DNA from: an uncultured Oscillospiraceae bacterium
Lineage (GTDB): Bacteria; Bacillota; Clostridia; Oscillospirales; Oscillospiraceae
Direction: 5' to 3'
DNA: 64,000 nt
NCBI GenBank assembly: GCA_944387035.1
Contig: CALXDJ010000004.1
Location: 1-64,000, forward strand
Positions 35,043-44,100 of this stretch are shown piece by piece. Position 1 is the first letter of the stretch. Each line of letters begins with the position of its first letter. The notes beneath the pieces were generated by a model. That model was not told where the DNA came from. It searched no databases and saw nothing but the letters and a program-made list of their open reading frames with translations. The translations under genes and the position numbers were made by a program.

Positions 35043-36242
35043 ATGAAGTTTTCCCGTAAGGTCGAGGTGTGCGGACTGTCTCCCGTCCGGAAGTTTTACC
35101 CCTATGAGGTGGCGGCGGAGGCAAAGGGCCTGAAGATCCGGCACCTGAACATCGGTCAGCCTGACATCGAAACGCCGGACGTGTTCTTTGACGCCATCCG
35201 GAATTTTGAGGATAAGGTGATTGCATATGCACCCGCCCCCGGTACGCCGGAGTTCGTGGAGGCCGCACGGGAGTACTATCAGCGCTTTGGCTGCAATCTC
35301 AGCGGTGACGATATCCTGGCGACGTTCGGCGGCAGCGAGGCGCTGCAGATTGTTATGAGCTGTCTGCTGGACGACGGCGATGAAGTTCTGGTGCCGGAGC
35401 CCTATTATCCCAACTATGATACGTTCATCCGCATTACCGGCGCGTCCATCCGGCCCATTCCCACCACGGCGGAAGAGGGCTATCACTATGCTGACCGCAG
35501 CCGCATCGAGCCGCTGATCAACGAGCATACCCGGGCAATCCTCATCACCAATCCCGGCAACCCCACCGGCGTAGTGCTCAGCGAGGAAGAGCGCCGGACC
35601 ATGGTGGATATTGCCAAGGAGCATGATCTGTTCCTCATCAGCGACGAGGTCTACCGTGAGATCGTTTACGGCGGCCGGAAGGTGTCCACCATGCTGGAGT
35701 ATGCCGACGCGGCGGAAAACGTGGTGGTGATTGACTCCGTGTCCAAGCGGTTCTCCGCTACCGGTGCCCGGGTGGGTGCCCTGGTGACCCGGAACCAGCA
35801 GCTCATTCAGGAAGCGTCCAAGATCTGCCAGAGCCGGTTGTGCATTGCCACGCTGGAGCAGGCCGGTGCCGCCGCCATGTATACCCGTCTGACGCAGGGG
35901 TATTACGATGATGTGCTGGCCCAGTATGAGCAGCGTAAGGAAGCCTTGGTGGAGAGCCTTTCCAAGCTCCCCGGCGTGACCTTCAATTCTCCCGAAGGTG
36001 CGTTCTATGTTATGGCCACACTGCCTGTGGATGATGCGGAAAAGCTGCAGTACTTCCTGCTGGAGGAGTTTGAGGATCAGGGCGAGACGGTGATGTTCAC
36101 GCCGGCGGAGGGCTTCTACTCCAATCCGGATGACGGCCGCAACAAGGTCCGGATTGCCTATGTGACCAATCCTGCGGATATCACCCGGGCCATCGAGATT
36201 CTGGGCCGCGGAATTGAGGCGTACAACGCCAGAAAGGCGTAA
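35043..36242 (+). CDS. Class I/II pyridoxal-phosphate aminotransferase
   Basis: 399 residues, fold type I. The PLP-binding Lys lies in DSVSKRFSATGARVGALV (about residue 236), the NPGNPTGVVLSEEE motif (about 170-183) binds the cofactor, and the C-terminal Arg region NKVRIAYV contacts the substrate carboxylate. It resembles aspartate/aromatic/alanine aminotransferases annotated as AspC-like. The exact amino acid cannot be assigned. The ribosome binding site AAGGAGG is ideal. A Dabb-domain gene begins one base after the stop. Confidence 0.88.
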   Translation: MKFSRKVEVCGLSPVRKFYPYEVAAEAKGLKIRHLNIGQPDIETPDVFFDAIRNFEDKVIAYAPAPGTPEFVEAAREYYQRFGCNLSGDDILATFGGSEALQIVMSCLLDDGDEVLVPEPYYPNYDTFIRITGASIRPIPTTAEEGYHYADRSRIEPLINEHTRAILITNPGNPTGVVLSEEERRTMVDIAKEHDLFLISDEVYREIVYGGRKVSTMLEYADAAENVVVIDSVSKRFSATGARVGALVTRNQQLIQEASKICQSRLCIATLEQAGAAAMYTRLTQGYYDDVLAQYEQRKEALVESLSKLPGVTFNSPEGAFYVMATLPVDDAEKLQYFLLEEFEDQGETVMFTPAEGFYSNPDDGRNKVRIAYVTNPADITRAIEILGRGIEAYNARKA

Positions 36243-36243
36243 G

Positions 36244-36525
36244 ATGATCCGCCATATCGTGATGTGGAAATTTCGCCCCGGAACGGAAGCCGAGCAGGAG
36301 CGCTTTTTGGCAGGCCTGCAGGGCCTCCAGGGTGTGATTCCCCAGCTGCGCCGCAGTGAAGTAGCCCGGAGTGTGGGGGCGGATAATTATGATGCGGTGC
36401 TGGTCAGCGAGTTTGACACTCTGGCTGATCTGGAGCTCTACAAGAACGATCCCCGGCACAAGGCGGTTTCTGCGCTGTGCAAGTCCATCCGGGAAGACCG
36501 GGTAGCGGTGGATTACGAATTTTAA
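36244..36525 (+). CDS. Dabb (stress-responsive alpha/beta barrel) domain protein
   Basis: 93 residues making up one Dabb domain: IRHIVMWKFRPGTEAEQE at the start and HKAVSALCKSIREDRVAVDYEF at the end. Such small dimeric barrels occur in stress proteins and in some cyclases and decarboxylases; no catalytic role can be assigned. The start is ATG 36244, one base after the aminotransferase stop, with AAAGG upstream, so it is translated from the same mRNA. Confidence 0.85.
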   Translation: MIRHIVMWKFRPGTEAEQERFLAGLQGLQGVIPQLRRSEVARSVGADNYDAVLVSEFDTLADLELYKNDPRHKAVSALCKSIREDRVAVDYEF

Positions 36526-36530
36526 ATACG

Positions 36531-36564
36531 TGCGCGCCGGGAAGCGACAGCTTCCCGGCGCGCA
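36531..36564. terminator. Very strong hairpin between convergent genes
   Basis: A perfect 15-bp GC-rich stem (36531-36545 with 36550-36564, loop GACA). The downstream sequence has only short T-runs, but the position between the convergent Dabb and MGMT genes fits a bidirectional terminator. Confidence 0.75.
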
Positions 36565-36597
36565 TTGGTTTAGACTGATTTTATAAGAGAGCAGACA

Positions 36598-36969
36598 TCA
36601 TTCAAGGGGAGTGTCCCATCCGGACTGTGCCAGATCCACCGTGCCATCCGTGCGAAAAGAGACACCCTCTGCTTCCAGCAGCGCCCGCTGGGTGCCGGGG
36701 GCCAGGGTATCGAAGCAGGACTTGGTGCGTCCCAGCCGGTCCACCACCCGGTGGCAGGGAACCGTTTTATCCCGGCAGGCTGCCAGAGCATAGCCTACCG
36801 TTCGGGCACAGCGGGGCATGCCGGCCAGACGGGCGATCTGACCGTAGGTGGCGGCGCGTCCGGCAGGAATCTGCCGGACTACGGCGTAGATGCGGGCAAA
36901 GGTCCCGGACGGTTCTGCGGGCGGCACGGCCTCAGCGGCTGCGTCACTGCGGGAAGACCGGTGTTTCAT
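36598..36969 (-). CDS. MGMT-family DNA methyltransferase/alkyltransferase-like protein
   Basis: 123 residues corresponding only to the C-terminal DNA-binding domain of O6-alkylguanine-DNA alkyltransferases. The active-site motif PCHRVV keeps the acceptor Cys, whereas alkyltransferase-like (Atl) proteins have Trp there. The helix-turn-helix region (ATYGQIARLAGMPRCARTVG) is intact. The usual N-terminal domain is missing, so it may act directly on alkylated bases or flag them for repair; which one is open. Its ATG overlaps the stop of the amidase gene (ATGA). Confidence 0.85.
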   Translation of the reverse strand: MKHRSSRSDAAAEAVPPAEPSGTFARIYAVVRQIPAGRAATYGQIARLAGMPRCARTVGYALAACRDKTVPCHRVVDRLGRTKSCFDTLAPGTQRALLEAEGVSFRTDGTVDLAQSGWDTPLE

Positions 36970-37781
36970 CGCTCCCGCACCTCGTAGAGATCGGTCCGGC
37001 GGGCAGAGAGGATCGGCAGCTGACGGCGCACCGATTCCAGCCGGTTGAGATCCAGGTTGGCGTATAGAATAGCCGGTTCCGCCCCTGCCCGGCACAGGAT
37101 GGTTCCCCAGGGATCGCTGACCAGAGAATTTCCGTAGGCAACATAGGAGGCGTGTTCATTTCGTGCGGGGGAGACTCCCACGGTGAAGCACTGGTTGTCC
37201 ACGGCCCGCTGGCGCAGCAGCAGCTCCCAGTGAGCCGGGCCGGTGGTCATATTGAAGGCGGCGGGGACGAAGAGCACCTTGGCCCCGCGCAGACACATGC
37301 ACCGCGCCAACTCCTCAAAGCGCAGGTCAAAGCAGATGCAAAGGCCCATGGTGCCAAAGGCAGTTTCAAATGTGGTGATGGCATTTCCCGGGGAAAGCGT
37401 GTCGGACTCCCGGAAGGATTGCCCCCCGGCGACGTCGATGTCAAAGAGGTGGACCTTGCGGTGCTTGGCCAGCTGTGTGCCGTCAGGGCCGAAGACATAG
37501 CTGGTGTTGTACACCCGGTGCTCCTCCAGTTCCGGAAGGGAGCCTCCCACCACATAGATGCCCAGCTCTGCGGCAGCCTTGCGCAGAGCTTCCTGTGCAG
37601 GACCGCCCTCGGGTTCCCCATAGGTGCGGAAGCAGGCATTTTCATAGGGACAGCAGAACATCTCCGGCAGTACCGCCAGATCCACCTTTTGCGCGGCTGC
37701 CTCTTCCAGGCACCGGCGGGCGACGCGGAGATTTTCCTGTTTATCAGCCGTGACCGGCATTTGAATGAGTGCGATCTGCAC
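36966..37781 (-). CDS. Carbon-nitrogen hydrolase (omega-amidase/nitrilase family)
   Basis: 271 residues with the nitrilase-superfamily triad: E40 (LPE), K109 (HRKVHLFD) and C150 (GLCICFDLRFEE). The HLFDIDVAGG segment and the overall length are typical of NIT2/omega-amidases, which hydrolyse alpha-ketoglutaramate or alpha-ketosuccinamate formed as side products of glutamine or asparagine transamination. The adjacent aminotransferase makes that role plausible but not proven. The start is GTG behind AAAGGAGGG. It is the first gene of a two-gene minus-strand operon. Confidence 0.9.
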   Translation of the reverse strand: MQIALIQMPVTADKQENLRVARRCLEEAAAQKVDLAVLPEMFCCPYENACFRTYGEPEGGPAQEALRKAAAELGIYVVGGSLPELEEHRVYNTSYVFGPDGTQLAKHRKVHLFDIDVAGGQSFRESDTLSPGNAITTFETAFGTMGLCICFDLRFEELARCMCLRGAKVLFVPAAFNMTTGPAHWELLLRQRAVDNQCFTVGVSPARNEHASYVAYGNSLVSDPWGTILCRAGAEPAILYANLDLNRLESVRRQLPILSARRTDLYEVRER

Positions 37782-37804
37782 GACAATCCCTCCTTTTGCT
37801 GTTT

Positions 37805-37833
37805 ATTGTATCATGGGGGGACTGGTGGAACAA
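37805..37833 (-). promoter_or_regulatory. Promoter of the amidase-MGMT operon
   Basis: On the minus strand TTGTTC (37833-37828), 17 bases, TACAAT (37810-37805). It is divergent from the ATPase promoter, with about 30 bases between the two -35 boxes. Confidence 0.75.
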
Positions 37834-37864
37834 GAGAAACTATGGTGGGACAGGGAATAGCCTC

Positions 37865-37893
37865 TTGACAAATGGAAAAAATACGGGTATACT
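37865..37893 (+). promoter_or_regulatory. Promoter of the riboswitch-ATPase unit
   Basis: TTGACA (37865-37870), 17 bases, TATACT (37888-37893). Transcription should begin at about 37900, exactly at the riboswitch. Confidence 0.9.
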
Positions 37894-37898
37894 GCCCA

Positions 37899-38035
37899 GT
37901 AGAAAAGGGAGTAGCTGACACAGAAATGTGTATCCGCAGGCGTCAATACACGAGCGTTCCGCTCCGCTACGGGTTGAAACAGCGAGACTTTTGTATCAAT
38001 GCAGGGCATTGGCGCAAAAGTCTCGTTTTTTTGCG
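37899..38035 (+). ncRNA. yybP-ykoY (manganese) riboswitch with terminator platform
   Basis: The aptamer shows the family hallmarks: AAAAGGGAGTAGC at 37903-37915, the GGCGTCAATACACGAG loop at 37939-37954 and the closing GCGAGACTTTT at 37982-37992, which pairs with the 5' end (P1). The same CGAGACTTTTG (37983-37993) is perfectly complementary to CAAAAGTCTCG (38015-38025), which is followed by seven T (38026-38032), an intrinsic terminator. Ligand-stabilised P1 and the terminator are therefore mutually exclusive, which predicts an ON switch. From the known biology of this class the ligand should be Mn2+. The ATPase start lies 25 bases downstream. Confidence 0.9.
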
Positions 38036-38057
38036 CTCTGCCGAAAGGAGAACAGGT

Positions 38058-40640
38058 ATGAACGAGAAAAAGATCTGGCAAAAAAGCCGCATGGAATTAC
38101 TGCAGGATCTTTCCTGTGGTGATGGCGGACTGACTGCGGAAGAGGCGGCGGAGCGCCTGCGTAAGTATGGCCCCAATGAATTGCAGGCGGGGAAACAGAA
38201 AAGTGTTTTCCGGATTTTTCTGGAACAGTTTGCGGATTTTCTGGTAATCATTTTGATTCTGGCGGCGGCGGTGTCTGCGGTGCTGGGAGATGTGGAGAGC
38301 ACGATTGTCATTTTGGCGGTCATTACCATGAACGCGATTTTGGGAACGGTTCAGACCGTCAAGGCCACCGCTTCACTGGACAGTCTCAAGCAGATGTCCG
38401 CCCCCACTGCCAAGGTAGTTCGGGATGGCCGTGTGCTTCAGGTACCTGGCCGGGATGTGGTGCCTGGTGATGTGGTGGTGCTGGAGGCGGGAGATTCCGT
38501 ATGCGCCGACGGGCGCCTGCTGGAGTGTGCCAGCCTTAAGTGTGCGGAAAGCGCCCTGACAGGCGAGAGCCTGCCGGTGGAAAAGGAACTGGGAGAGATC
38601 CCGGGTGACGCTCCGTTGGGCGACCGGAAGAACATGGTGTTTTCCGGCAGCTTTGTCACCTATGGCCGTGCAAAGTTCCTGGTTACTGGTACCGGGATGG
38701 ATACGGAGATGGGCAAGATTGCCGCTCTGCTCAAGAGCACCGAGGAGAAGAAAACCCCTTTGCAGGTGAGCTTGGATCAATTCGGCCGGAAGTTGTCCAT
38801 TGGTATTTTGATCATCTGTGCAGTGCTGTTTGCCGTCAGCGTATTTTTGCGCCATGAAAACGTGATGAATGCGTTCCTCTTTGCCGTGGCGCTGGCGGTA
38901 GCGGCCATTCCGGAGGCACTTTCCTCCATTGTGACCATTGTGCTTTCCTTCGGCACACAGAAGATGGCCCAGGAAAACGCCATCATCCGCAAGCTCCAGG
39001 CAGTGGAAGGCCTGGGCAGCGTATCGGTGATTTGTTCCGATAAGACCGGCACACTGACGCAGAACAAGATGACGGTGAAGAAGCTCTATACCGGCGGGAA
39101 GATCATTTCCGCTGAAGAGGCTGACTTTCATGACCCTGTGCAGGAGCCGCTGCTGCGTACGGCACTGCTGTGCAGTGATGCGGTTGTCAGTGAAGAGGGC
39201 GAAGTGGGGGATCCCACGGAGACCGCTTTGGTCCGTCTGGGTGAGGCGAATGGCTTTGATGAAGGCGATACCCGTCAGCGCTGGCCCCGGCTGACGGAAA
39301 TCCCCTTTGATTCTGACCGCAAGCTGATGTCCACAGTTCATCAGCTCTCCGGCGGGCTGATGATGGTCACCAAGGGCGCCGTGGATGTGATGCTGGACCG
39401 GTGCATCATCTCGCCGCAGGAACGGGCGGATGTGGAGCGGGCCAACGAACAGTTTTCCAACGAGGGCCTGCGGGTACTGGCGTTTGGCTGCCGGACCGTG
39501 GAAAGTACAGCGGTTCGTTTGGAAGACGAAACCGGCCTGACGTTCCTGGGATTGATCGCCATGATGGATCCTCCCCGGGAAGAATCCAAGGCAGCTGTGG
39601 CGGAGTGTATTGCTGCCGGGATTCGTCCCATCATGATTACCGGAGATCATAAGATCACGGCTTCTGCCATTGCCCGGGAGATTGGAATTCTGACTCCCGG
39701 TACGGAAGCGGTGGAAGGTGCTGTCATTGACAGCATGAGTGATGAGGAACTGCGGCAGTTTGTACCCAAGGTTTCGGTATATGCCCGGGTTTCTCCGGAG
39801 CATAAGATCCGCATTGTGCGGGCCTGGCAGGATCGGGGCAACCTGGTCGCCATGACGGGTGACGGTGTCAATGATGCCCCCGCCCTGAAGCAGGCGGACA
39901 TCGGTGTGGCAATGGGAATTACCGGAACCGAGGTGGCCAAGGACGCAGCTGGTATGGTCCTGACCGATGATAACTTTGCCACCATCGTCCAGGCGGTAAA
40001 AAACGGCCGGAATGTCTATGCCAATATCAAACGGGCCATTCAGTTCCTGCTTTCCGGCAACACCGCCGGAATCCTGACGGTGCTCTATGCGTCTCTCATG
40101 GGATTGCCGGTTCCCTTTGCCGCAGTGCATCTGCTGTTCATCAATCTGCTGACGGATTCTCTGCCCGCCATCGCGCTGGGCTTGGAACCTCACACGGATG
40201 CTGTGATGCATCAAAAGCCCCGTCCCCGAAACGAGGGGATCCTTACCCGCTCCTTCCTGGCCAGTGTGGCCCTTGAGGGACTCGTGATTGCGGTGGCGAC
40301 GATCCTTGCATTTCATATGGGACTGCAAATCGGAGGCGCTGCCACAGGCAGCACCATGGCCTTTGCGACCCTGTGTCTGAGCCGGTTGTTCCATGGATTT
40401 AACTGCAAATCGGATGCACCGGTATTGCTGACGCGGCGGATGTTTAACAATCGTTTCCTGTTGGGTGCCTTTGGGATTGGCGCGGTCTTGCTGGGAGCGG
40501 TGCTGCTGGTGCCTGCTTTGGAGCCGCTGTTCCAGGTGGCACAGTTGTCCTGGAAATTGGTGGGGACGGTTGTGGGGCTGGCCTTTGGTTCTATGGTAGT
40601 GATCCAGCTGCTTAAAATGCTGCGGATGCGTTTCAAATAA
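38058..40640 (+). CDS. P-type cation-transporting ATPase (Ca2+/Mn2+ type)
   Basis: 860 residues, P2-type ATPase. The actuator motif TGES, phosphorylation site CSDKTGTLTQNKM (Asp about 326) and hinge MTGDGVNDAPALKQADIG are intact. About ten membrane segments are visible. M4 reads AVAAIPEALSSIVTIVLS (PEALS instead of the SERCA PEGLP) and M6 reads INLLTDSLPAIALG, consistent with a divalent-cation site. Such proteins are usually annotated as calcium pumps, but the yybP-ykoY riboswitch argues that this one exports Mn2+, as shown for riboswitch-controlled relatives in lactic acid bacteria. The start is ATG 38058 behind GAAAGGAG; earlier in-frame codons lie in the riboswitch. A strong terminator follows. 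Confidence 0.92.
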   Translation: MNEKKIWQKSRMELLQDLSCGDGGLTAEEAAERLRKYGPNELQAGKQKSVFRIFLEQFADFLVIILILAAAVSAVLGDVESTIVILAVITMNAILGTVQTVKATASLDSLKQMSAPTAKVVRDGRVLQVPGRDVVPGDVVVLEAGDSVCADGRLLECASLKCAESALTGESLPVEKELGEIPGDAPLGDRKNMVFSGSFVTYGRAKFLVTGTGMDTEMGKIAALLKSTEEKKTPLQVSLDQFGRKLSIGILIICAVLFAVSVFLRHENVMNAFLFAVALAVAAIPEALSSIVTIVLSFGTQKMAQENAIIRKLQAVEGLGSVSVICSDKTGTLTQNKMTVKKLYTGGKIISAEEADFHDPVQEPLLRTALLCSDAVVSEEGEVGDPTETALVRLGEANGFDEGDTRQRWPRLTEIPFDSDRKLMSTVHQLSGGLMMVTKGAVDVMLDRCIISPQERADVERANEQFSNEGLRVLAFGCRTVESTAVRLEDETGLTFLGLIAMMDPPREESKAAVAECIAAGIRPIMITGDHKITASAIAREIGILTPGTEAVEGAVIDSMSDEELRQFVPKVSVYARVSPEHKIRIVRAWQDRGNLVAMTGDGVNDAPALKQADIGVAMGITGTEVAKDAAGMVLTDDNFATIVQAVKNGRNVYANIKRAIQFLLSGNTAGILTVLYASLMGLPVPFAAVHLLFINLLTDSLPAIALGLEPHTDAVMHQKPRPRNEGILTRSFLASVALEGLVIAVATILAFHMGLQIGGAATGSTMAFATLCLSRLFHGFNCKSDAPVLLTRRMFNNRFLLGAFGIGAVLLGAVLLVPALEPLFQVAQLSWKLVGTVVGLAFGSMVVIQLLKMLRMRFK

Positions 40641-40660
40641 TGCTTCTGTGAATGAAAACA

Positions 40661-40704
40661 ATGCCCTGCGGGCGTCGGATTTTCCGGCGCCCGCAGGGCA
40701 TTTC
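40661..40704 (+). terminator. Terminator after the P-type ATPase
   Basis: An 18-bp stem (40661-40678 with 40684-40701; one T-G pair) is followed by TTT. Very stable. Confidence 0.9.
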
Positions 40705-41139
40705 TGCATTGGGGAGGAACGCACACATGCAAAAGTTACATTTTTCTGCCTCGCATTCAATTGCAAATTCAATGTGTTACAGAAATGAATAATAAATTCA
40801 ATATAAATAAAAAAATAGGAAAAATATTGAATAAAATAGGCGAATTTGTAACGAAAAACCGGAAAGTGCCTTGCGGATTCAAGGAGCAAATGGTAGAATG
40901 AGTAAGATCATGTATATTGGTTTTGCAGACCTGAGCAGGGGCAGGCAGTTCAATCTGCCGGAGAAAGTGGGACAGCGGTTCATCTGTGCAGGCCGGTGTG
41001 AAGAATGCAAAGTGGCTGATCGTTGAGATATTTGGTAAGAGACCGTAAGGTCTGGCGGAATACCCCACGCCATTTTGGGAGAAGATGCCGCGTGGACTGA
41101 AGGAGCGGTACGCTTTGCAGGATAGCGGAGGTGAAGAGT
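40705..41139 (+). promoter_or_regulatory. Long AT-rich leader of the c-di-GMP operon
   Basis: The 435-base spacer is much richer in A/T (especially 40730-40860) than the rest of the window. It has three copies of ATTCAAT (40755, 40767, 40796) and one inverted copy ATTGAAT (40826), spaced 12, 29 and 30 bases apart. It also has two GTTAC (40735, 40776) and one GTAAC (40848). A promoter TTGCGG (40871-40876), 17 bases, TAGAAT (40894-40899) follows, giving a leader of about 235 bases. I did not find the conserved core of either c-di-GMP riboswitch class. Regulator binding at the repeats is inference. Confidence 0.55.
40898..41026 (+). CDS. Possible 42-residue leader peptide
   Basis: A short open frame (begins MSKIMYIGFADLSRG, ends with a CAGRCEECK cysteine cluster) upstream of the c-di-GMP operon. 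AAGGAG lies 11 bases before the first ATG. However, the predicted -10 box overlaps that ATG, so if the promoter is real, translation would have to begin at the second ATG (40910), which lacks a good ribosome binding site. Three Cys within eight residues could bind a metal. Evidence is weak. Confidence 0.25.
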   Translation: MSKIMYIGFADLSRGRQFNLPEKVGQRFICAGRCEECKVADR

Positions 41140-44100
41140 ATGCATCGCAACAGCCAAAAACTTCACATTTTCACAAAGATCTTTTTTGCATTCCTTTTTT
41201 TGGTAGTGGTCACGGTTTCTGTGCTGCTATTCAGGAACTCCCTCCAGATTCATAGCTTTATTGAGTGGCGGACATCTGTATATTTGACGGATGTGACATA
41301 TCAGATTGTGGATAAGGTGAATGGCCGGATTGAACAGTCTGTGCAGACGCTCCGGATGCTTCGGGACAGTGCGATCCTTTTTGAATCGCCCCAGGTGGAG
41401 TCGTTCCTGGAGCGGAAAAAGAGCTTTGCCGGTTATGATGATCTGCGTCTGTTTTCCACGCCTGAGGAGGCAAAAGCCTGGCTGGAGGAGGCCTATCCCG
41501 GCGTTTATATGGATACCGAAATGGCGCTGAAGGGAGAAACGCAGCTGCTGTTTGCACCGGATCAGGATGCCATGATTTACTGTGTATCTGACACATCGGA
41601 CGAGGATTTAGCCGTTATCATCGGAATTAAGACCCAGGAGACTCTGAAAAAGCTGCTCAATAATGAGTGCTTCAATGGGCAGGGTACCTCGTTTGCCGTT
41701 ACCCGGGATGGACAAGCCATTACAACACCGGGACGTATTGATCTGTATCAGGAACTGCGGAAACTGCAGACCGGACACACCAGCGATGAGGATATTGCAT
41801 TGCTGGAGCAGATGGAAGCGGATGCGCATGCCGGCAAGTCCGGCACGATGCTGTTTGAAGATATTGGAGCAAAAGGGGTCATGATTCGCTATGAACCCTT
41901 GGACTATTCCGGGTGGTATATCATCACCATCATTCCTGCCAACATCATCAGCATGGAAACGGAGTCGCTTTCAAATTACAATCTGTTCTTGACGGCCATT
42001 GTCATTTTCCTGTTGTTTATAAGCATGCTGGGGTTGACGATTAGTCATCAGAAGAATCAGAAAAAACTCTCTCAACTTGCATTTTGTGATGAGCTAACCG
42101 GAGGAATGAACGATACCAGTTTTCGCATGACGGCCCAACGCTACATGAAAGAGCAGGAAGGGCAGTATGTACTGGTGTCGATGGACATTCAGGACTTCAA
42201 GATGATCAACCAGGTGTACGGAACGCAGGAAGGAAACCGGACACTTCGGTATGTTTATCGAACGCTCCTCTCTCAGCTGCGGAGCGATGAACCCATGGCC
42301 CGCAATTGCGGTGATGTCTTTTTCTTCCTGCTTAAAAATCGGGATAAGACAACGATTTGCACCCGTCTGCTGAAGATTTATGAGGCGGTTAACAAATTTA
42401 ATCAGGAGCTGAAGGAACCGTATTATCTGGAATTGTACTTTGGAATTTATCAGCCGGAGAGCGGGGATGAAGCGCTTGCGGATATGCAGGAAAAGGCCAA
42501 TATTGCCCGCAAGCATAAGAAGGGCGATGACCGGTATCGCTACAATTTCTACGACGAAGAGGTCCAGAAGAGAAACATCCGGGAAAAAGAGCTGATGGGC
42601 ATGGTGGACTACTCACTGCGCAACGGCGATTTCCTGATTTATCTTCAGCCCAAGGTACAGCTGGAAAATAACCGCATTGCCGGTGCAGAGGCACTGATTC
42701 GCTGGAAGCATCCGGAATTGGGGATGCTCTCTCCGGCAATGTTCATTCCTTCGGCGGAGCGTTACCGTCTGATCAGTCAGCTGGATTTGTTTGTTTTTGA
42801 GGAAGTCTGCCGGACCCTGGCCCGCTGGAAAGCGGAAGGCAGGGAATTGCTGCCCATTTCCGTGAATTTGTCCCGACAGAATATGGATACTCCCAATTTC
42901 CTGGACGACTATCGAAAACTGTGCAAAAAGTACGATGTGAATCCCAATCTGATTGAATTTGAGCTGACTGAGACGATCTTGTTTGAAGATCCTCAGGGAA
43001 TCAAATGCTTTATTGATGAGATGCATGCATCCGGTTTCCAGTGTTCGCTGGATGATTTTGGTACAGGATTCTCTGCGCTGGGTCTGCTCAATGATCTCGA
43101 TGTGGATGCGATCAAGCTGGACCAGAGCTTTTTCCGTGGGAAAAACGACACCCGGCGGGGGCGGTATATTGTAGAAAGTATCCTGCGTCTGGCGGCACAG
43201 CTGCATATTCGAACGGTGGCGGAGGGCATTGATGAACTGCGCCAGGTGGAATATCTGCGCCAAGCAGCCTGTGATATGATTCAAGGCTTTTACTTCTTCA
43301 AACCCATGCCGGTTGAGGAGTTTGAGGCGGCAGCATATGAAGATCAACACCTCAGAACGCTGGCACCGCCGCAGCAAAATGCAGGCAGTGGAGAGAGCCA
43401 GGAGCTTTCTGCGGCATGGAATCCTTCCACAGAAAAAAATATCATTCTGTTTTCGTATTTCCTGGATGAGGACAAAGTGGTGTTTTCTGTTCCGTTTTCT
43501 CCCGTTTTGAAGAATCAAACTACCATTCAGAATGCTACGGCATTGTTCCGCTCGTCGGATCTCATTCACAAGAATGACCGTACGGATTTTTTCCGGGCGG
43601 TGGAGCGGTGCCGCAGAGAACGTGTCTGGGTGGAAAGCACTCTGCGCTTTTACCTGACCGATGGCCGGTATGAATGGCTGGAGACGCATCTGCACCTCCA
43701 TAAGAATACATATGCGGCTATGGGCGGCGAGACGATTACAGGCATCTTGGTGGATATGGCGGGCTGGAAGAGTGAACTCAACCGCTGGAAAGAAAAGGCC
43801 AATCGGGACGCGCTGACCGGGCTGTATAATCGGGAATTTTTTGAGCACTATGTTCGGCTTAAACTGCGCAGTGAGGAGCTGAACACAGCGGCGCTGATTT
43901 TCATCGATGTGGATGATTTTAAGCAGGCAAATGATAGGCTTGGCCATGCCTTTGGAGATGACATTCTTTGCTGCATGGCGAAGCGGATTTTGGGCGTTTT
44001 CCGTCAGACTGATATTGCTGCCCGGTATGGCGGTGATGAGTTTGTGGTGTTTGTACCTTCAGTGGGGCGGGAAATACTGGAGACCCGCTTGCAGCAGCTG

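Noticed and set aside
40705-41139. c-di-GMP riboswitch before the c-di-GMP operon
   Set aside because: I looked for the conserved cores of the GEMM-I and GEMM-II classes and did not find them; a covariance search would settle this.
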